Assembly: GCA_024640445.1 (NCBI GenBank) | Contig: JAHEEZ010000139.1 | Span: forward strand, 1 to 9,227 | Reading direction: 5' to 3' | From: Acidobacteriota bacterium | Lineage (GTDB): Bacteria > Acidobacteriota > Blastocatellia > Pyrinomonadales > Pyrinomonadaceae | Length of the DNA stretch: 9,227 nucleotides | In this document: positions 1 through 6,372 of the stretch, one piece after another | Layout of the letters: each line of letters opens with the position of its first letter | How positions within the stretch are numbered: position 1 is the first letter of the stretch | The notes under the pieces: model-generated | Database searches by the model: none | Told to the model about the DNA's origin: nothing | Seen by the model: only the letters and a program-made list of their open reading frames with translations | Position numbers and translations under genes: made by a program

Positions 1-423
1 GTTTGGCTCGACCCCTGAAGAAACCGCGATGACCCTCGCGGCATTTCTCAGCAGATATCTGTTGATTTGTGACATAGGAAAGAGAACGTGGCGTGTCAGC
101 ACCAGCTTCGATCGTCCGGCAATCCGCGCGGCGAATGCTGCCGGAGCGTAGTCACGCGCCATATGAGCGTGGACGATGTCGGGCTTCAAGTCACGGATCA
201 GACGGGATAGCCGAAATGCCGCCAACATGTCCGCTGATCCGCGCAGGGAAACCTCATAAATGCGGTCTGAGGATAATCCTTCCAGCCTGTCTTTCCAGCC
301 GCAGCCCGGCCGCACCGCAGCAAAGACGGTGTTGCCGCGTTCTGAAAGACCCGCCACGAGATCGCAGAAGTGCTTCTCGCCGCCGCCGAAACTCTCCGAT
401 GATGAGATCTGAAGGATCCGCAT
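1..423 (-). CDS. GT4-family glycosyltransferase, N-terminal part (gene runs off the left edge)
   Basis: The minus strand is open from ATG 423-421 to the window edge, giving 141 codons. The protein begins MRILQISSSESFGGGEKHF, the usual start of a GT-B glycosyltransferase of family 4: a first beta strand followed by a glycine-rich loop with the GG-E motif (about residues 13-16). Further on it shows DIVHAHMARDYAPAAFAAR (about 83-101), then TRHVLFP and, near the edge, NAARVIAVSSGV. These are the conserved acceptor-side strands of the N-terminal Rossmann domain. The C-terminal nucleotide-sugar domain with its E-x7-E motif lies outside. A TAG five codons upstream in frame (438-436) fixes ATG 423 as the start, although the Shine-Dalgarno match is weak. 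No signal peptide is visible; such enzymes act at the cytoplasmic face of the membrane in glycan or glycolipid assembly. Donor and acceptor cannot be told from this half. Confidence 0.9.
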   Translation of the reverse strand, partial: MRILQISSSESFGGGEKHFCDLVAGLSERGNTVFAAVRPGCGWKDRLEGLSSDRIYEVSLRGSADMLAAFRLSRLIRDLKPDIVHAHMARDYAPAAFAARIAGRSKLVLTRHVLFPMSQINRYLLRNAARVIAVSSGVEPN

Positions 424-652
424 TTCCAGATAATTCTAGATCGAATCCGCCGGAATTGATATCGGGAGAAATAGAAAAGGCGCTTCCCCCGAAGGAGACG
501 CACCGAAATACCGCCTTGCGACGCAATCCAAGTCTGGAAACGCGCCCCCAACTGCATTTGGAACACCCGGCATTCAAAAAACCGGACAGACTGACATTCA
601 GACTTGACCAGTCATGCAGGGCAGGTCACCGCCAAATTTCATGTAGCCAATT

Positions 653-693
653 GCTTGCGCTGCAAGCTTTTATGTTGATCCCGTAATTCGGGA
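653..693. other. two short hairpins in tandem
   Basis: The first is GCTTGC-GCT-GCAAGC (653-667), a perfect 6-bp stem with a triloop followed by TTTT on the plus strand. The second is TCCCG-TAATT-CGGGA (679-693). The first resembles a weak plus-strand terminator, but no plus-strand gene is seen upstream of it, so its role is unclear. They mark the left border of the AT-rich part of the gap. Confidence 0.35.
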
Positions 694-750
694 AGTGTCA
701 GTTATGAAATAGGTCTTGAATTCATTGGGGTTGATTAACTAAAAAGCAAT

Positions 751-779
751 TTGAGTTCCTTCGAGTTTTAGGTCATTAT
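751..779 (+). promoter_or_regulatory. candidate sigma70-type promoter upstream of the structured region
   Basis: TTGAGT (751-756) and CATTAT (774-779) are separated by 17 bp; each matches the consensus at four of six positions. A start site would fall near 786, just before the palindrome at 790-808. The octamer GAGTTCCT occurs inside this promoter (753-760) and again in the palindrome (799-806). No gene start follows closely, so if real it would drive an RNA or a long leader. Two four-of-six boxes in AT-rich DNA can arise by chance. Confidence 0.3.
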
Positions 780-789
780 GCTCTGTTCG

Positions 790-808
790 TGAGGAACCGA
801 GTTCCTCA
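790..808. repeat. perfect 8-bp dyad, TGAGGAAC-N3-GTTCCTCA
   Basis: The two 8-bp arms are perfectly complementary and separated by CGA. It is the tightest dyad in the gap and lies just past the predicted start site of the candidate promoter at 751-779. As DNA it could be an operator for a dimeric regulator; as RNA it would form a hairpin at the 5' end of the transcript. It contains GAAC-N3-GTTC, close to but one base shorter than the GAAC-N4-GTTC box of Bacillus-type LexA, so I do not assign it to LexA. Confidence 0.45.
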
Positions 809-997
809 GAGGGGAGCTACAAACAGGTTACTAAGGCTGTTTCAGTTAGGATTTCCGTGCGAGGGAAACAAATGTCGAGACGATTTAGTTCGGGCGTGGG
901 CAACGCAGGTGTATTTAACGGCAACAATACCGCACTGTAAGTTTGAAAGAGGGCCCGGTCCGGAATGGGGCAAGAAGGCTAAGGGAAATAGATTGAA

Positions 998-1061
998 CGA
1001 TTTGAGCGGATTAAATTACTACAAATCTCGCACAGCGAGTATCATTCGTGCGATTTGAGCG
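998..1061. repeat. duplicated 11-mer CGATTTGAGCG flanking a complementary arm
   Basis: CGATTTGAGCG occurs at 998-1008 and 1051-1061. Between them lies CAAATCTCGCAC (1022-1033). Its CAAATC can pair with GATTTG of either copy. With the downstream copy it forms a 10-bp stem with a two-base bulge (1022-1033 with 1048-1057). CTCGC-ACA-GCGAG (1027-1039) is a third, competing hairpin. The result is a set of mutually exclusive folds ending 10 bp before the -35 box of the pilZ promoter. It could equally be a pair of protein binding sites. Confidence 0.45.
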
Positions 1062-1070
1062 ATTTTGGGT

Positions 1071-1099
1071 TTGACAAAGGATATTTTCGGAGTTACATT
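1071..1099 (+). promoter_or_regulatory. sigma70-type promoter of the PilZ gene
   Basis: A perfect TTGACA (1071-1076) is followed after 17 bp by TACATT (1094-1099), which has the T, A, A and final T of the -10 consensus. Transcription would start near 1106 and give a leader of about 45 nt before the ATG at 1152. It is the best promoter in the window. It lies inside the possible upstream extension of the PilZ reading frame, which argues against a start before 1152. Confidence 0.65.
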
Positions 1100-1141
1100 A
1101 GGGACGAAATTAATTAGATACATACATACAGGTAAATTACC

Positions 1142-1151
1142 GGGAGAAGAA
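1142..1151 (+). promoter_or_regulatory. ribosome binding site that fixes the PilZ start
   Basis: GGGAGAAGAA directly precedes ATG 1152. GGAG (1143-1146) is 5 nt from the ATG, a good Shine-Dalgarno spacing. The alternative TTG at 1065 in the same frame has no comparable site and lies upstream of the predicted transcript. Confidence 0.7.
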
Positions 1152-1556
1152 ATGTCACATTTAGCTTATTCAGAAGTTGCGGAGAAGGCCCCGCTTCACA
1201 AGCGTATTCAGGCGCGGCTTCAGGCTCAGGTAACCTGGGTTGACGAAGATTCTGAACAGAAGATCTCAGTTCTGGGTACGACGGAGAACGTGAGCGAGGC
1301 GAACGCGTTAATTAACATCACAGTGCTTCCCAAAGTGGGTAGCGACGTAAAACTTAGACTTTATGACGATAAGAAATCGATCATTGAGGTTCCTGCAAAG
1401 GTGATCAGGGTCGAGCGCGATCCCGGCAAGCCCCAAGCTGCTTTGTCGGTGATCAAGAACCTAAGTAAGTGGAAAGATGAGGTTCTCGCGGCAGCCCAGG
1501 ATTGGGTCTCCCGCGACATGCGGCTGAATTATGAAGGCGACGACTGGCTGAATTAA
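1152..1556 (+). CDS. short PilZ-domain-like protein, 134 aa
   Basis: The small soluble protein has no signal peptide or membrane segment and is about the length of one PilZ domain. Near the N-terminus is an R-x3-R element (R18, R22), followed by a beta strand (QVTWV) and then N46-V-S48-E-A-N51, which fits the D/N-x-S-x-x-G motif except that the final Gly is Asn. The rest has the pattern of a PilZ barrel: ALINITVLPKVGSDVKLRL, then VPAKVIRVERDPG and ALSVIKNLSKW (about 52-107), and a short acidic end. PilZ proteins bind c-di-GMP through the arginines and the D/N-x-S-x-x-G motif and then act on a partner; here binding may be kept or lost. Upstream are its own promoter and ribosome binding site, downstream a strong terminator, so it is probably transcribed alone. 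The domain call rests on motif pattern only. Confidence 0.7.
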   Translation: MSHLAYSEVAEKAPLHKRIQARLQAQVTWVDEDSEQKISVLGTTENVSEANALINITVLPKVGSDVKLRLYDDKKSIIEVPAKVIRVERDPGKPQAALSVIKNLSKWKDEVLAAAQDWVSRDMRLNYEGDDWLN

Positions 1557-1585
1557 GCAGCCGGAGATTTGGTTTGGTTTGAAAC

Positions 1586-1617
1586 GCGGGGGAAGTTTGA
1601 AACTTCTCCCGCATTTT
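1586..1617 (+). terminator. intrinsic terminator after the PilZ gene
   Basis: GCGGGGGAAGTT (1586-1597) pairs with AACTTCTCCCGC (1601-1612) as a 12-bp stem with one G-T wobble and a TGA triloop, directly followed by ATTTTT (1613-1618 region). It starts 30 bp after the PilZ stop codon. The stable GC-rich stem and T-run make it a classic Rho-independent terminator. Confidence 0.85.
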
Positions 1618-1683
1618 TGTGTAATAGATTCAAGAATTGCGCCGGGCAAACGCCGAGCGGCCATCTGCGCATCCTGTATCCGA

Positions 1684-2814
1684 ATGTACAAAGCAATTAC
1701 TGTTTTCATTATCGCCTTCGCTGCGATCTGCGCGTCAGCGCAGACTCCCTCAAAACAAGAGCCTATCTCGCAGACCGAATTTGTGAAGATGCTCTACGCG
1801 CTTGAAGCCTCTCCTGGGAAGAAAGCTGAGTTTGTGGAAGAGCTAAGGATTCGCGGGATCGGGTTCGCGCTTACAAGCGGTCTTCGCAGTCTCGCCGCAT
1901 CGAAGTCAGCCAACGACGCCGAATTCCGGCGGACGCTTGAAGAGGCGAACCGACGGAGGGAGAACCCCGCGGCCTCGCAGCTTCCGGATGCCGGGGAAGC
2001 CGCCGCTGCTCTTGAGAATACGCGTACCGCGACGCTCGCCGCGGTAGATGACATGCCGGATTTTGTCGTGAAGCAGAGGATACGCCGCTCAATCGCCTTC
2101 GCGGGTACCGGGAACTTTACAAGCAGGGACCATCTTGTCGTCGGGGTCAGCTACAGGGCGAGCGGTCAGGAAGAATACCAGCTGCTTTCGATCAATGGCG
2201 TAGTCCAGACCGATACAAAATCAAAGGACAGCTACTCTGAGGCCGGCGGTACAAGTTCAACGGGCGAATTCGTGTCTGTCCTGGATACGGTCTTTAAGCC
2301 TGAGAGCGACACCCGGTTCGAGGTCGTGGACACCGATGTGATACGTGGCCGGCGAACGATTGTCTTCAATTATTCGATCACAAGGGACAAGGCACGCCAG
2401 CAGATAACCTCGCTGTCATTCGTGCCTGACTCCACGATCTCCGGAATGCGCGGAAGGATCTGGATCGACCGAGAGAAGTTCAGGGTATTGCGGCTCGAGA
2501 GCATCGCTACAGAAATACCGTCAGATTTCCCGGTCACTGCGGCAAGCAGGCTGATCGATTACGATTGGGTGACGATCAACGACGAGCAGTACCTGCTTCC
2601 TTCGGTTTCTGACGTAAGGCTTACATTCAGGCAGGGTAAGGAATCCTACGAATCCCGGAATGTGATCCAGTTCCGTGATTACCAGAAGTTCGGCACAGAA
2701 GTGATAATCACTGACGAAGACGATGTAGTGATTCCCGAAGAGGGTGCCGATACTCCCCCTCCCCTTCGGAAGGACGGGCCGCCGCCTCTTCCTAAGGCGC
2801 CGCCGCTTCCGTGA
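1684..2814 (+). CDS. secreted LolA/LppX-like protein with proline-rich tail, 376 aa
   Basis: The chosen ATG (1684) begins a clear signal peptide: a basic start, a hydrophobic core (about residues 5-15) and an ASA|Q cleavage site after residue 19. The frame is open further upstream to about 1579, but that extension runs through the pilZ terminator and would bury the signal peptide. No Shine-Dalgarno sequence precedes the ATG. The mature N-terminal part (about 20-140) is Ala/Glu/Arg-rich and probably helical. The rest is rich in alternating strands, with RGRRTIVFNYSI and GRIWIDREKFRVLRLES resembling the beta-sheet of outer-membrane lipoprotein-sorting-like (LolA/LppX/YTTE) proteins that cradle lipids or other hydrophobic ligands. 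The C-terminus is acidic, then proline-rich (TPPPLRKDGPPPLP and further). The place of action would be the periplasm or outer membrane. Structural resemblance is inferred from pattern; function is unknown. Confidence 0.7.
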   Translation: MYKAITVFIIAFAAICASAQTPSKQEPISQTEFVKMLYALEASPGKKAEFVEELRIRGIGFALTSGLRSLAASKSANDAEFRRTLEEANRRRENPAASQLPDAGEAAAALENTRTATLAAVDDMPDFVVKQRIRRSIAFAGTGNFTSRDHLVVGVSYRASGQEEYQLLSINGVVQTDTKSKDSYSEAGGTSSTGEFVSVLDTVFKPESDTRFEVVDTDVIRGRRTIVFNYSITRDKARQQITSLSFVPDSTISGMRGRIWIDREKFRVLRLESIATEIPSDFPVTAASRLIDYDWVTINDEQYLLPSVSDVRLTFRQGKESYESRNVIQFRDYQKFGTEVIITDEDDVVIPEEGADTPPPLRKDGPPPLPKAPPLP

Positions 2815-2835
2815 ACTAAGGGACTCCGCTTAATC

Positions 2836-2842
2836 AAAGAGG
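2836..2842 (+). promoter_or_regulatory. ribosome binding site supporting a TTG start
   Basis: AAAGAGG lies 6 nt before TTG 2849. A TAA in the same frame at 2831-2833 excludes any earlier start, and the conserved VanX-type N-terminus begins right after, so TTG is very probably the true initiation codon. Confidence 0.7.
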
Positions 2843-2848
2843 CAAAAC

Positions 2849-3400
2849 TTGCTCGAATTAGTAACACTAGACGAAACAATTGTGCTCGATATCCGGTACG
2901 CGCGGAGTGACAACTTCGTTGGCCGGCCGGTTTATGACGAGGCGCGGGCTTTTCTCCAGCCGGTTGCGGCTGACGCTTTGGTCCGTGTGCACCGGGCCCT
3001 TCGGCATGATGGATTGGGCCTTGTTATTTACGACGGTTACCGACCCTGGTCGGTGACCAAACTGTTTTGGTCCGTGGTACGCGAGGACCAGAAGCGTTTT
3101 GTCGCGGATCCGGCCGTGGGCTCAAAGCACAACCGGGGATGCGCGGTAGATCTTAGTATTTGCGACATTGCCAGCAGAGCACAGTTGCCGATGCCTTCCG
3201 ACTTCGACGAGTTTAACGAAAAGGCGGCGCCTGATTATAAGGGCGGTACCGTAGAACAGCGCGCAAACCGGGACAGACTCCGTTCTTTGATGGAAGCGGA
3301 AGGGTTCTCGGTCAATCCAAAAGAATGGTGGCATTTTGATCACCGGGACTGGCAATCGTATGAGATTCAGGATCTGTCGTTCGCGGAACTCTCGATCTGA
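2849..3400 (+). CDS. D-alanyl-D-alanine dipeptidase, VanX/DdpX type (peptidase M15D), 183 aa
   Basis: The protein hydrolyses the D-Ala-D-Ala dipeptide in the cytoplasm; it has no signal peptide. Zinc ligands follow family spacing exactly: H94 and D101 in SKHNRGCAVDL (the S-x-H-x-x-G-x-A-x-D motif) and H162 in EWWHFD, with the catalytic base E159 three residues before H162. In enterococcal VanX the same residues are H116, D123, H184 and E181, with identical 7-, 61- and 3-residue intervals. R65 in DGYRPW matches the conserved transition-state arginine. At 183 aa it is slightly shorter than VanX (202 aa). No vanR, vanS, vanH or vanA-like gene is nearby, so a role in peptidoglycan D-Ala-D-Ala recycling or dipeptide use is more likely than glycopeptide resistance. 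It follows the secreted LolA-like gene by 34 bp and may share its transcript. Function is well supported; physiological role is inferred. Confidence 0.9.
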   Translation: MLELVTLDETIVLDIRYARSDNFVGRPVYDEARAFLQPVAADALVRVHRALRHDGLGLVIYDGYRPWSVTKLFWSVVREDQKRFVADPAVGSKHNRGCAVDLSICDIASRAQLPMPSDFDEFNEKAAPDYKGGTVEQRANRDRLRSLMEAEGFSVNPKEWWHFDHRDWQSYEIQDLSFAELSI

Positions 3401-3422
3401 CGAATCGCATCGGACAAAATAG

Positions 3423-3455
3423 AAAGGGCGGAACCAATGTGGGTTCCGCCCTTTT
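3423..3455. terminator. bidirectional intrinsic terminator between convergent genes
   Basis: AAAGGGCGGAACC (3423-3435) pairs perfectly with GGTTCCGCCCTTT (3442-3454), a 13-bp stem with a 6-nt loop. On the plus strand it ends in TTTT, serving the dipeptidase gene; on the minus strand it ends in TTTCTATTTT, serving the M16 gene. Its place between two convergent stop codons fits a shared terminator. Confidence 0.85.
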
Positions 3456-3476
3456 CCGGTTTGGTCATAAAACCGG
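3456..3476. terminator. second hairpin just after the M16 stop codon
   Basis: CCGGTTT (3456-3462) pairs with AAACCGG (3470-3476), a 7-bp stem with a 7-nt loop, 3 bp from the M16 stop. On the minus strand it is followed by only A residues before the stronger hairpin at 3423-3455, so it is probably an auxiliary 3'-end stem rather than the main terminator. Confidence 0.45.
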
Positions 3477-3479
3477 CCT

Positions 3480-6305
3480 TTAGTCCTTTGAGGCGACACC
3501 CAGAGGATTCCCTTCTGTATCGAGATATGTGATCGACTTGCCAAGGCCCTCGATCTCCTTGAGCCTTGGTTCGATCACGCTTCTGTCGCCGACGATGACG
3601 ATAGCCATCTTGTCCGGGTTCAGATATTTCTTCGCCACACGGTTCACATCCGAAAGCGTCACCGCGGAGATCTTCGCGAGGTATTCGTTTACGTAATCAT
3701 CCGAAAGGTCATAGATCACAAGGTTAGAGAGCTGATTTGAGATCTGTCCGATCGTTTCGACGGTTCTGGGGAACCTGCGGATCAAACCTTGCTTGTTGTA
3801 GTCCAATTCGTCTTGCGTGACAGGTATCGCACCCCTGATGCCGTTAAGTTCCTTAAGGAACTCGATCACCGATTCCTTCGTGACGGCGGTCTGTACGTCT
3901 GCGGACGCTGTGAACGGACCCGGTCCCCGCCGGAATGAGAACCCGGTTCTCGCTCCGTAGGTGTATCCCTTGTCCTCGCGCAGGTTCATATTCACGCGAG
4001 CCGAGAACTGGCCGCCGAGGATGTTGTTCATCACCTGTATCGGAAAGTAATCAGGATTGTCTCTGGCGACGCCGGGCTGGCCGATGCTCAACACAGACTG
4101 GGCCGCACCAGGTTTGTCGATGATGTAGATTCCTGGCTTTTCGAAATCCGCCGCTTCCGGCACCTTTGTTTCCTCTAACTTCCCGGGCTTCCATGCGGAA
4201 AACGCCTTCTCGAGCTTTGGCAACAGAGCCTTTTCGTTCACATCTCCGACGACAATGAGGACAGCGTTGTTCGGGACGTATTGGCCCCGATAGAAGTTGA
4301 CCAGGTCCTCGCGCTTCATCGCCTTGACCGAATCTTCATTTCCAGAAAGCGCGCGTCCGTACGGATGGTTTGCTCCGTAAAGGAGCTTGCTATATGCGAC
4401 ATTAGCAATCGCATTCGGGTTGTCCTTTCGCTGAAGAAGGCTTACCAGCAGTCTCCGCTTGGCAGTCTCGAATTCATCCGCAGGGAAAGAGGGGTTGGTG
4501 GCGACGTCGGCAAAGATGTCGAGCGCCGCATCCAGATGTTTCGAAAGTGTCAAAAGCGAGGCATCTGTCGAATCCCAGTCGGAACCCGCTCGAATGCTCG
4601 CACCAATAGACTGCAGCTCATTCGATATCTCAACGGCGGTCCGCTTGGCGGTGCCTTCGCTCAGCATGTCAGCAGTCATCGACGCAAGACCTTCCTTTCC
4701 GGCGGGATTCGCCGTACCGCCCGTCTTGATGATCAGGTTCATAGCGATCATCGGGAGCTCCTTCTGAGGAATCATCCAGACTTCAAGCCCGTTCGAAAGC
4801 TTCTTCTTTTCGATCCCGGGCAGACTGAATTTCGGATCCGGCCCGGGCTTTGGAAGATTCTTCGAGTAGTCGGTATCCGCATTTACAGATTCTTCCCGCT
4901 CCGAACTTTCTTCATCATCTTCCGAAGAAGGCCGGTTCGCCGCCGCGCCTCTTGTCGGCGCCCCCTGAGACTTGCCGGGAACAAAGCTCATCACCAGTCG
5001 GTTGGCCGTGAGGTATTCGTTCGCGACGCGTTTCACGTCCTCCGGCGTTACCTTGCGGTACTCCTCAAGCTGTTCCTGGAAATTGTCCGGGTTGTCGAAG
5101 AAGGTCGCGTTGCCATTCATGCTGTCGGCCTTGCCCAGCACCGTCTGCAGCCCAAAGATGAACCTGGACTCGTACGCGTTTAACGCGCGCGCCACTTCAT
5201 CGGCCGTCGGCGGGTTCTTCTTAATGTCAGCAATGATCGAATCGATCTCCTTTTCAGCATCGTCAAGCGAGCCATTCGGCCGTGCAGTAGCGGTAACGCC
5301 GAATGTTCCGCCGATCTCGCGCGTACCGTTCGAAGCAAACACCGTCTGCACAAGCTTCTTGTCATAGACAAGCGAACTCTGAAGCCTTGAACCTCGGCCT
5401 GAGGAAAGAATGGACGCCAGAATATCAAGCGCCGCCTCGTCCGGATGCATTCTCGGAACGGAATGCCAAACAAAGTACCTTCTTGGAAGCCTGACGGCGT
5501 CCTCATATTCTTTCCTGATCTCGCCTTCGATCGTCGGCTTGGCAGGATCCGGCCGGTCGATCTCTTCGCCCCTTTTGATCGGGCCGAAGTATTTCTCCAC
5601 CCACCCCGTCGCCTGCTTCTCATCAAAGTCCCCGGCTATCACAAGAGAGGCATTGTTCGGCGCATAGTACTTCCGGAAAAACGCCTGAACGTCTTCCATT
5701 GAGGCTGCGGAAAGGTCTTCAAGCGAACCGATCGTCGTCCAGTGGTAAGGATGGTCCTTCGGATAAATGATGCTCGAGATCTTTTCGAACGCGGTTCCGT
5801 ACGGCTGGTTGTCGTAACGCTGGCGCCTTTCGTTCTTGACGACGTCGCGCTGATTGTTCAGCTTGTCCATCGTCATAGCGTCCAGCAGTCCGCCCATTCT
5901 GTCCGCTTCCAAAAAGAGCGCAAGTTCCAGAAAATTCGACGGCACGACCTCGTAATAATTGGTCCGGTCGGGATTTGTCGACCCGTTGATGTTCGCGCCC
6001 GCTTCCTGAAGCGGCTTGAAGTAATCTTCGTTGTAGTTCTTCGAACCCTGGAACATCATATGCTCGAACAGATGGGCGAAACCCGTTCGGCCCGGCACCT
6101 CGTTCTTGGAACCTACGTGATACCAGAGATTTACCGCGACGATCGGCGTTGATTTATCCGGATGAAGGATCACCCTGAGACCGTTCTTGAGTGTGTATTC
6201 CTTAAATTGCACCTTTGGCAACTGTTCGGCTTTTTGCCCATTAACGATCGGAACTGACATAAGGATCATTGCGATAAAAAAGACGATCGATCTTCTAAAG
6301 TTCAT
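3480..6305 (-). CDS. secreted two-domain M16 zinc metalloprotease (insulinase/pitrilysin family), 941 aa
   Basis: A signal peptide (about residues 1-23, ending VNG|Q) sends the protein to the periplasm. The first half (about 35-445) is the active half: inverted zinc motif H78-L-F-E81-H82, with the third ligand E159 in NERRQR, 77 residues after H82 as in pitrilysin. The second half (about 498-941) has the same fold signature (KLSNGLEVWMI, then GLASMTADMLSEGT), but the metal-site positions align to S542, A545 and D546, so it is non-catalytic. It keeps REDKGYTYGARTGF (about 776-789), the R/Y substrate-binding element of the C-terminal half. A charged linker rich in Glu and Ser (about 445-480) joins the halves. 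Such enzymes degrade peptides and unfolded proteins inside a closing chamber; the catalytic and inactive halves, often separate adjacent genes, are fused here. It has its own strong ribosome binding site and ends at the shared terminator. Substrate is unknown. Confidence 0.93.
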   Translation of the reverse strand: MNFRRSIVFFIAMILMSVPIVNGQKAEQLPKVQFKEYTLKNGLRVILHPDKSTPIVAVNLWYHVGSKNEVPGRTGFAHLFEHMMFQGSKNYNEDYFKPLQEAGANINGSTNPDRTNYYEVVPSNFLELALFLEADRMGGLLDAMTMDKLNNQRDVVKNERRQRYDNQPYGTAFEKISSIIYPKDHPYHWTTIGSLEDLSAASMEDVQAFFRKYYAPNNASLVIAGDFDEKQATGWVEKYFGPIKRGEEIDRPDPAKPTIEGEIRKEYEDAVRLPRRYFVWHSVPRMHPDEAALDILASILSSGRGSRLQSSLVYDKKLVQTVFASNGTREIGGTFGVTATARPNGSLDDAEKEIDSIIADIKKNPPTADEVARALNAYESRFIFGLQTVLGKADSMNGNATFFDNPDNFQEQLEEYRKVTPEDVKRVANEYLTANRLVMSFVPGKSQGAPTRGAAANRPSSEDDEESSEREESVNADTDYSKNLPKPGPDPKFSLPGIEKKKLSNGLEVWMIPQKELPMIAMNLIIKTGGTANPAGKEGLASMTADMLSEGTAKRTAVEISNELQSIGASIRAGSDWDSTDASLLTLSKHLDAALDIFADVATNPSFPADEFETAKRRLLVSLLQRKDNPNAIANVAYSKLLYGANHPYGRALSGNEDSVKAMKREDLVNFYRGQYVPNNAVLIVVGDVNEKALLPKLEKAFSAWKPGKLEETKVPEAADFEKPGIYIIDKPGAAQSVLSIGQPGVARDNPDYFPIQVMNNILGGQFSARVNMNLREDKGYTYGARTGFSFRRGPGPFTASADVQTAVTKESVIEFLKELNGIRGAIPVTQDELDYNKQGLIRRFPRTVETIGQISNQLSNLVIYDLSDDYVNEYLAKISAVTLSDVNRVAKKYLNPDKMAIVIVGDRSVIEPRLKEIEGLGKSITYLDTEGNPLGVASKD

Positions 6306-6310
6306 TACTT

Positions 6311-6318
6311 TCTCCTCT
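6311..6318 (-). promoter_or_regulatory. strong ribosome binding site of the M16 gene
   Basis: On the minus strand AGAGGAGA lies just before ATG 6305-6303; GGAG is 6 nt from the start codon. It fixes the start at the residue that opens the signal peptide. Confidence 0.75.
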
Positions 6319-6330
6319 ATGGTCTTCGTA

Positions 6331-6360
6331 GAGATATTCTGAATTTTTCGGGAAGTTCAA
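6331..6360 (-). promoter_or_regulatory. weak candidate promoter of the M16 gene
   Basis: Reading the minus strand, TTGAAC (6360-6355) and TATCTC (6336-6331) are separated by 18 bp. The -35 is fair and the -10 poor. The 131-bp gap to the VWA gene leaves room for an independent promoter, but readthrough from VWA is equally possible. Confidence 0.3.
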
Positions 6361-6372
6361 TGATAAGAAATC

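Larger units (their letters stand above)
786..1064 (+). ncRNA. possible structured non-coding RNA or long leader (speculative)
   Basis: A series of local stems covers much of this stretch: 790-797/801-808; AAACAG/CTGTTT (821-826/837-842); TTTCC/GGAAA (852-856/864-868); GCGT/ACGC near 894-906; an imperfect GCAGGTGTATT/AATACCGC stem (about 905-933); and the bulged stem 1022-1057. GTGCG (857-861) can also pair with CGCAC (931-935), which would enclose the middle stems. A candidate promoter lies directly upstream. I do not recognise a known RNA family: it lacks the signatures of tmRNA, RNase P RNA, 6S RNA and c-di-GMP riboswitches. Short stems are expected by chance in any 280-nt stretch, so confidence is low. 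Confidence 0.2.
424..1151. other. 728-bp divergent intergenic region without a convincing gene
   Basis: This gap lies between the divergent glycosyltransferase and PilZ genes. The left part (424-690) has the base composition of the neighbours but no open frame that resembles a protein. The right part (about 690-1151) is visibly AT-richer and holds several inverted repeats, two promoter-like motifs and a duplicated 11-mer, listed separately. A 270-nt open frame with a GTG start (789-1058) exists, but its product looks random and shows no family signature. The gap is long for a genome whose other gaps here are 21-131 bp, so it probably holds regulatory or RNA-level information, or the remains of a lost gene. 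Confidence 0.6.

Noticed and set aside
93..686. 197-codon plus-strand open frame over the left edge
   Set aside because: Half of it is antisense to the clear glycosyltransferase frame, and its product is Arg/Pro/Ser-rich and featureless, as expected for a shadow frame.
790..808. LexA (SOS) box
   Set aside because: The spacer is three bases instead of the four of the Bacillus-type GAAC-N4-GTTC box, and no SOS gene follows.
857..861. GTGCG as the 5' end of a group II intron
   Set aside because: No reverse transcriptase frame, no domain V-like hairpin near a 3' boundary; five bases are not evidence.
951..980. GGTCCGGAA resembling the tetraloop region of SRP (4.5S) RNA
   Set aside because: The flanking sequence does not form the conserved asymmetric loop and long stem of SRP RNA; the match is only nine bases (957-965).
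789..1058. 89-codon plus-strand open frame with GTG start in the gap
   Set aside because: No ribosome binding site, no family signature, odd composition (Arg, Asn, Cys scattered), and it overlaps the dyad and the repeats. Best read as chance openness.
1065..1151. 29-codon N-terminal extension of the PilZ protein from TTG 1065
   Set aside because: It overlaps the TTGACA/TACATT promoter and lacks a ribosome binding site, while ATG 1152 has an excellent one and begins the domain.
1579..1683. 35-codon extension of the secreted LolA-like protein from TTG 1579
   Set aside because: It would run through the pilZ terminator hairpin and place the signal peptide internally.
4281..5183. 300-codon plus-strand open frame inside the M16 gene
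   Set aside because: Antisense to a strongly conserved coding region; product is Arg-rich and resembles no family.
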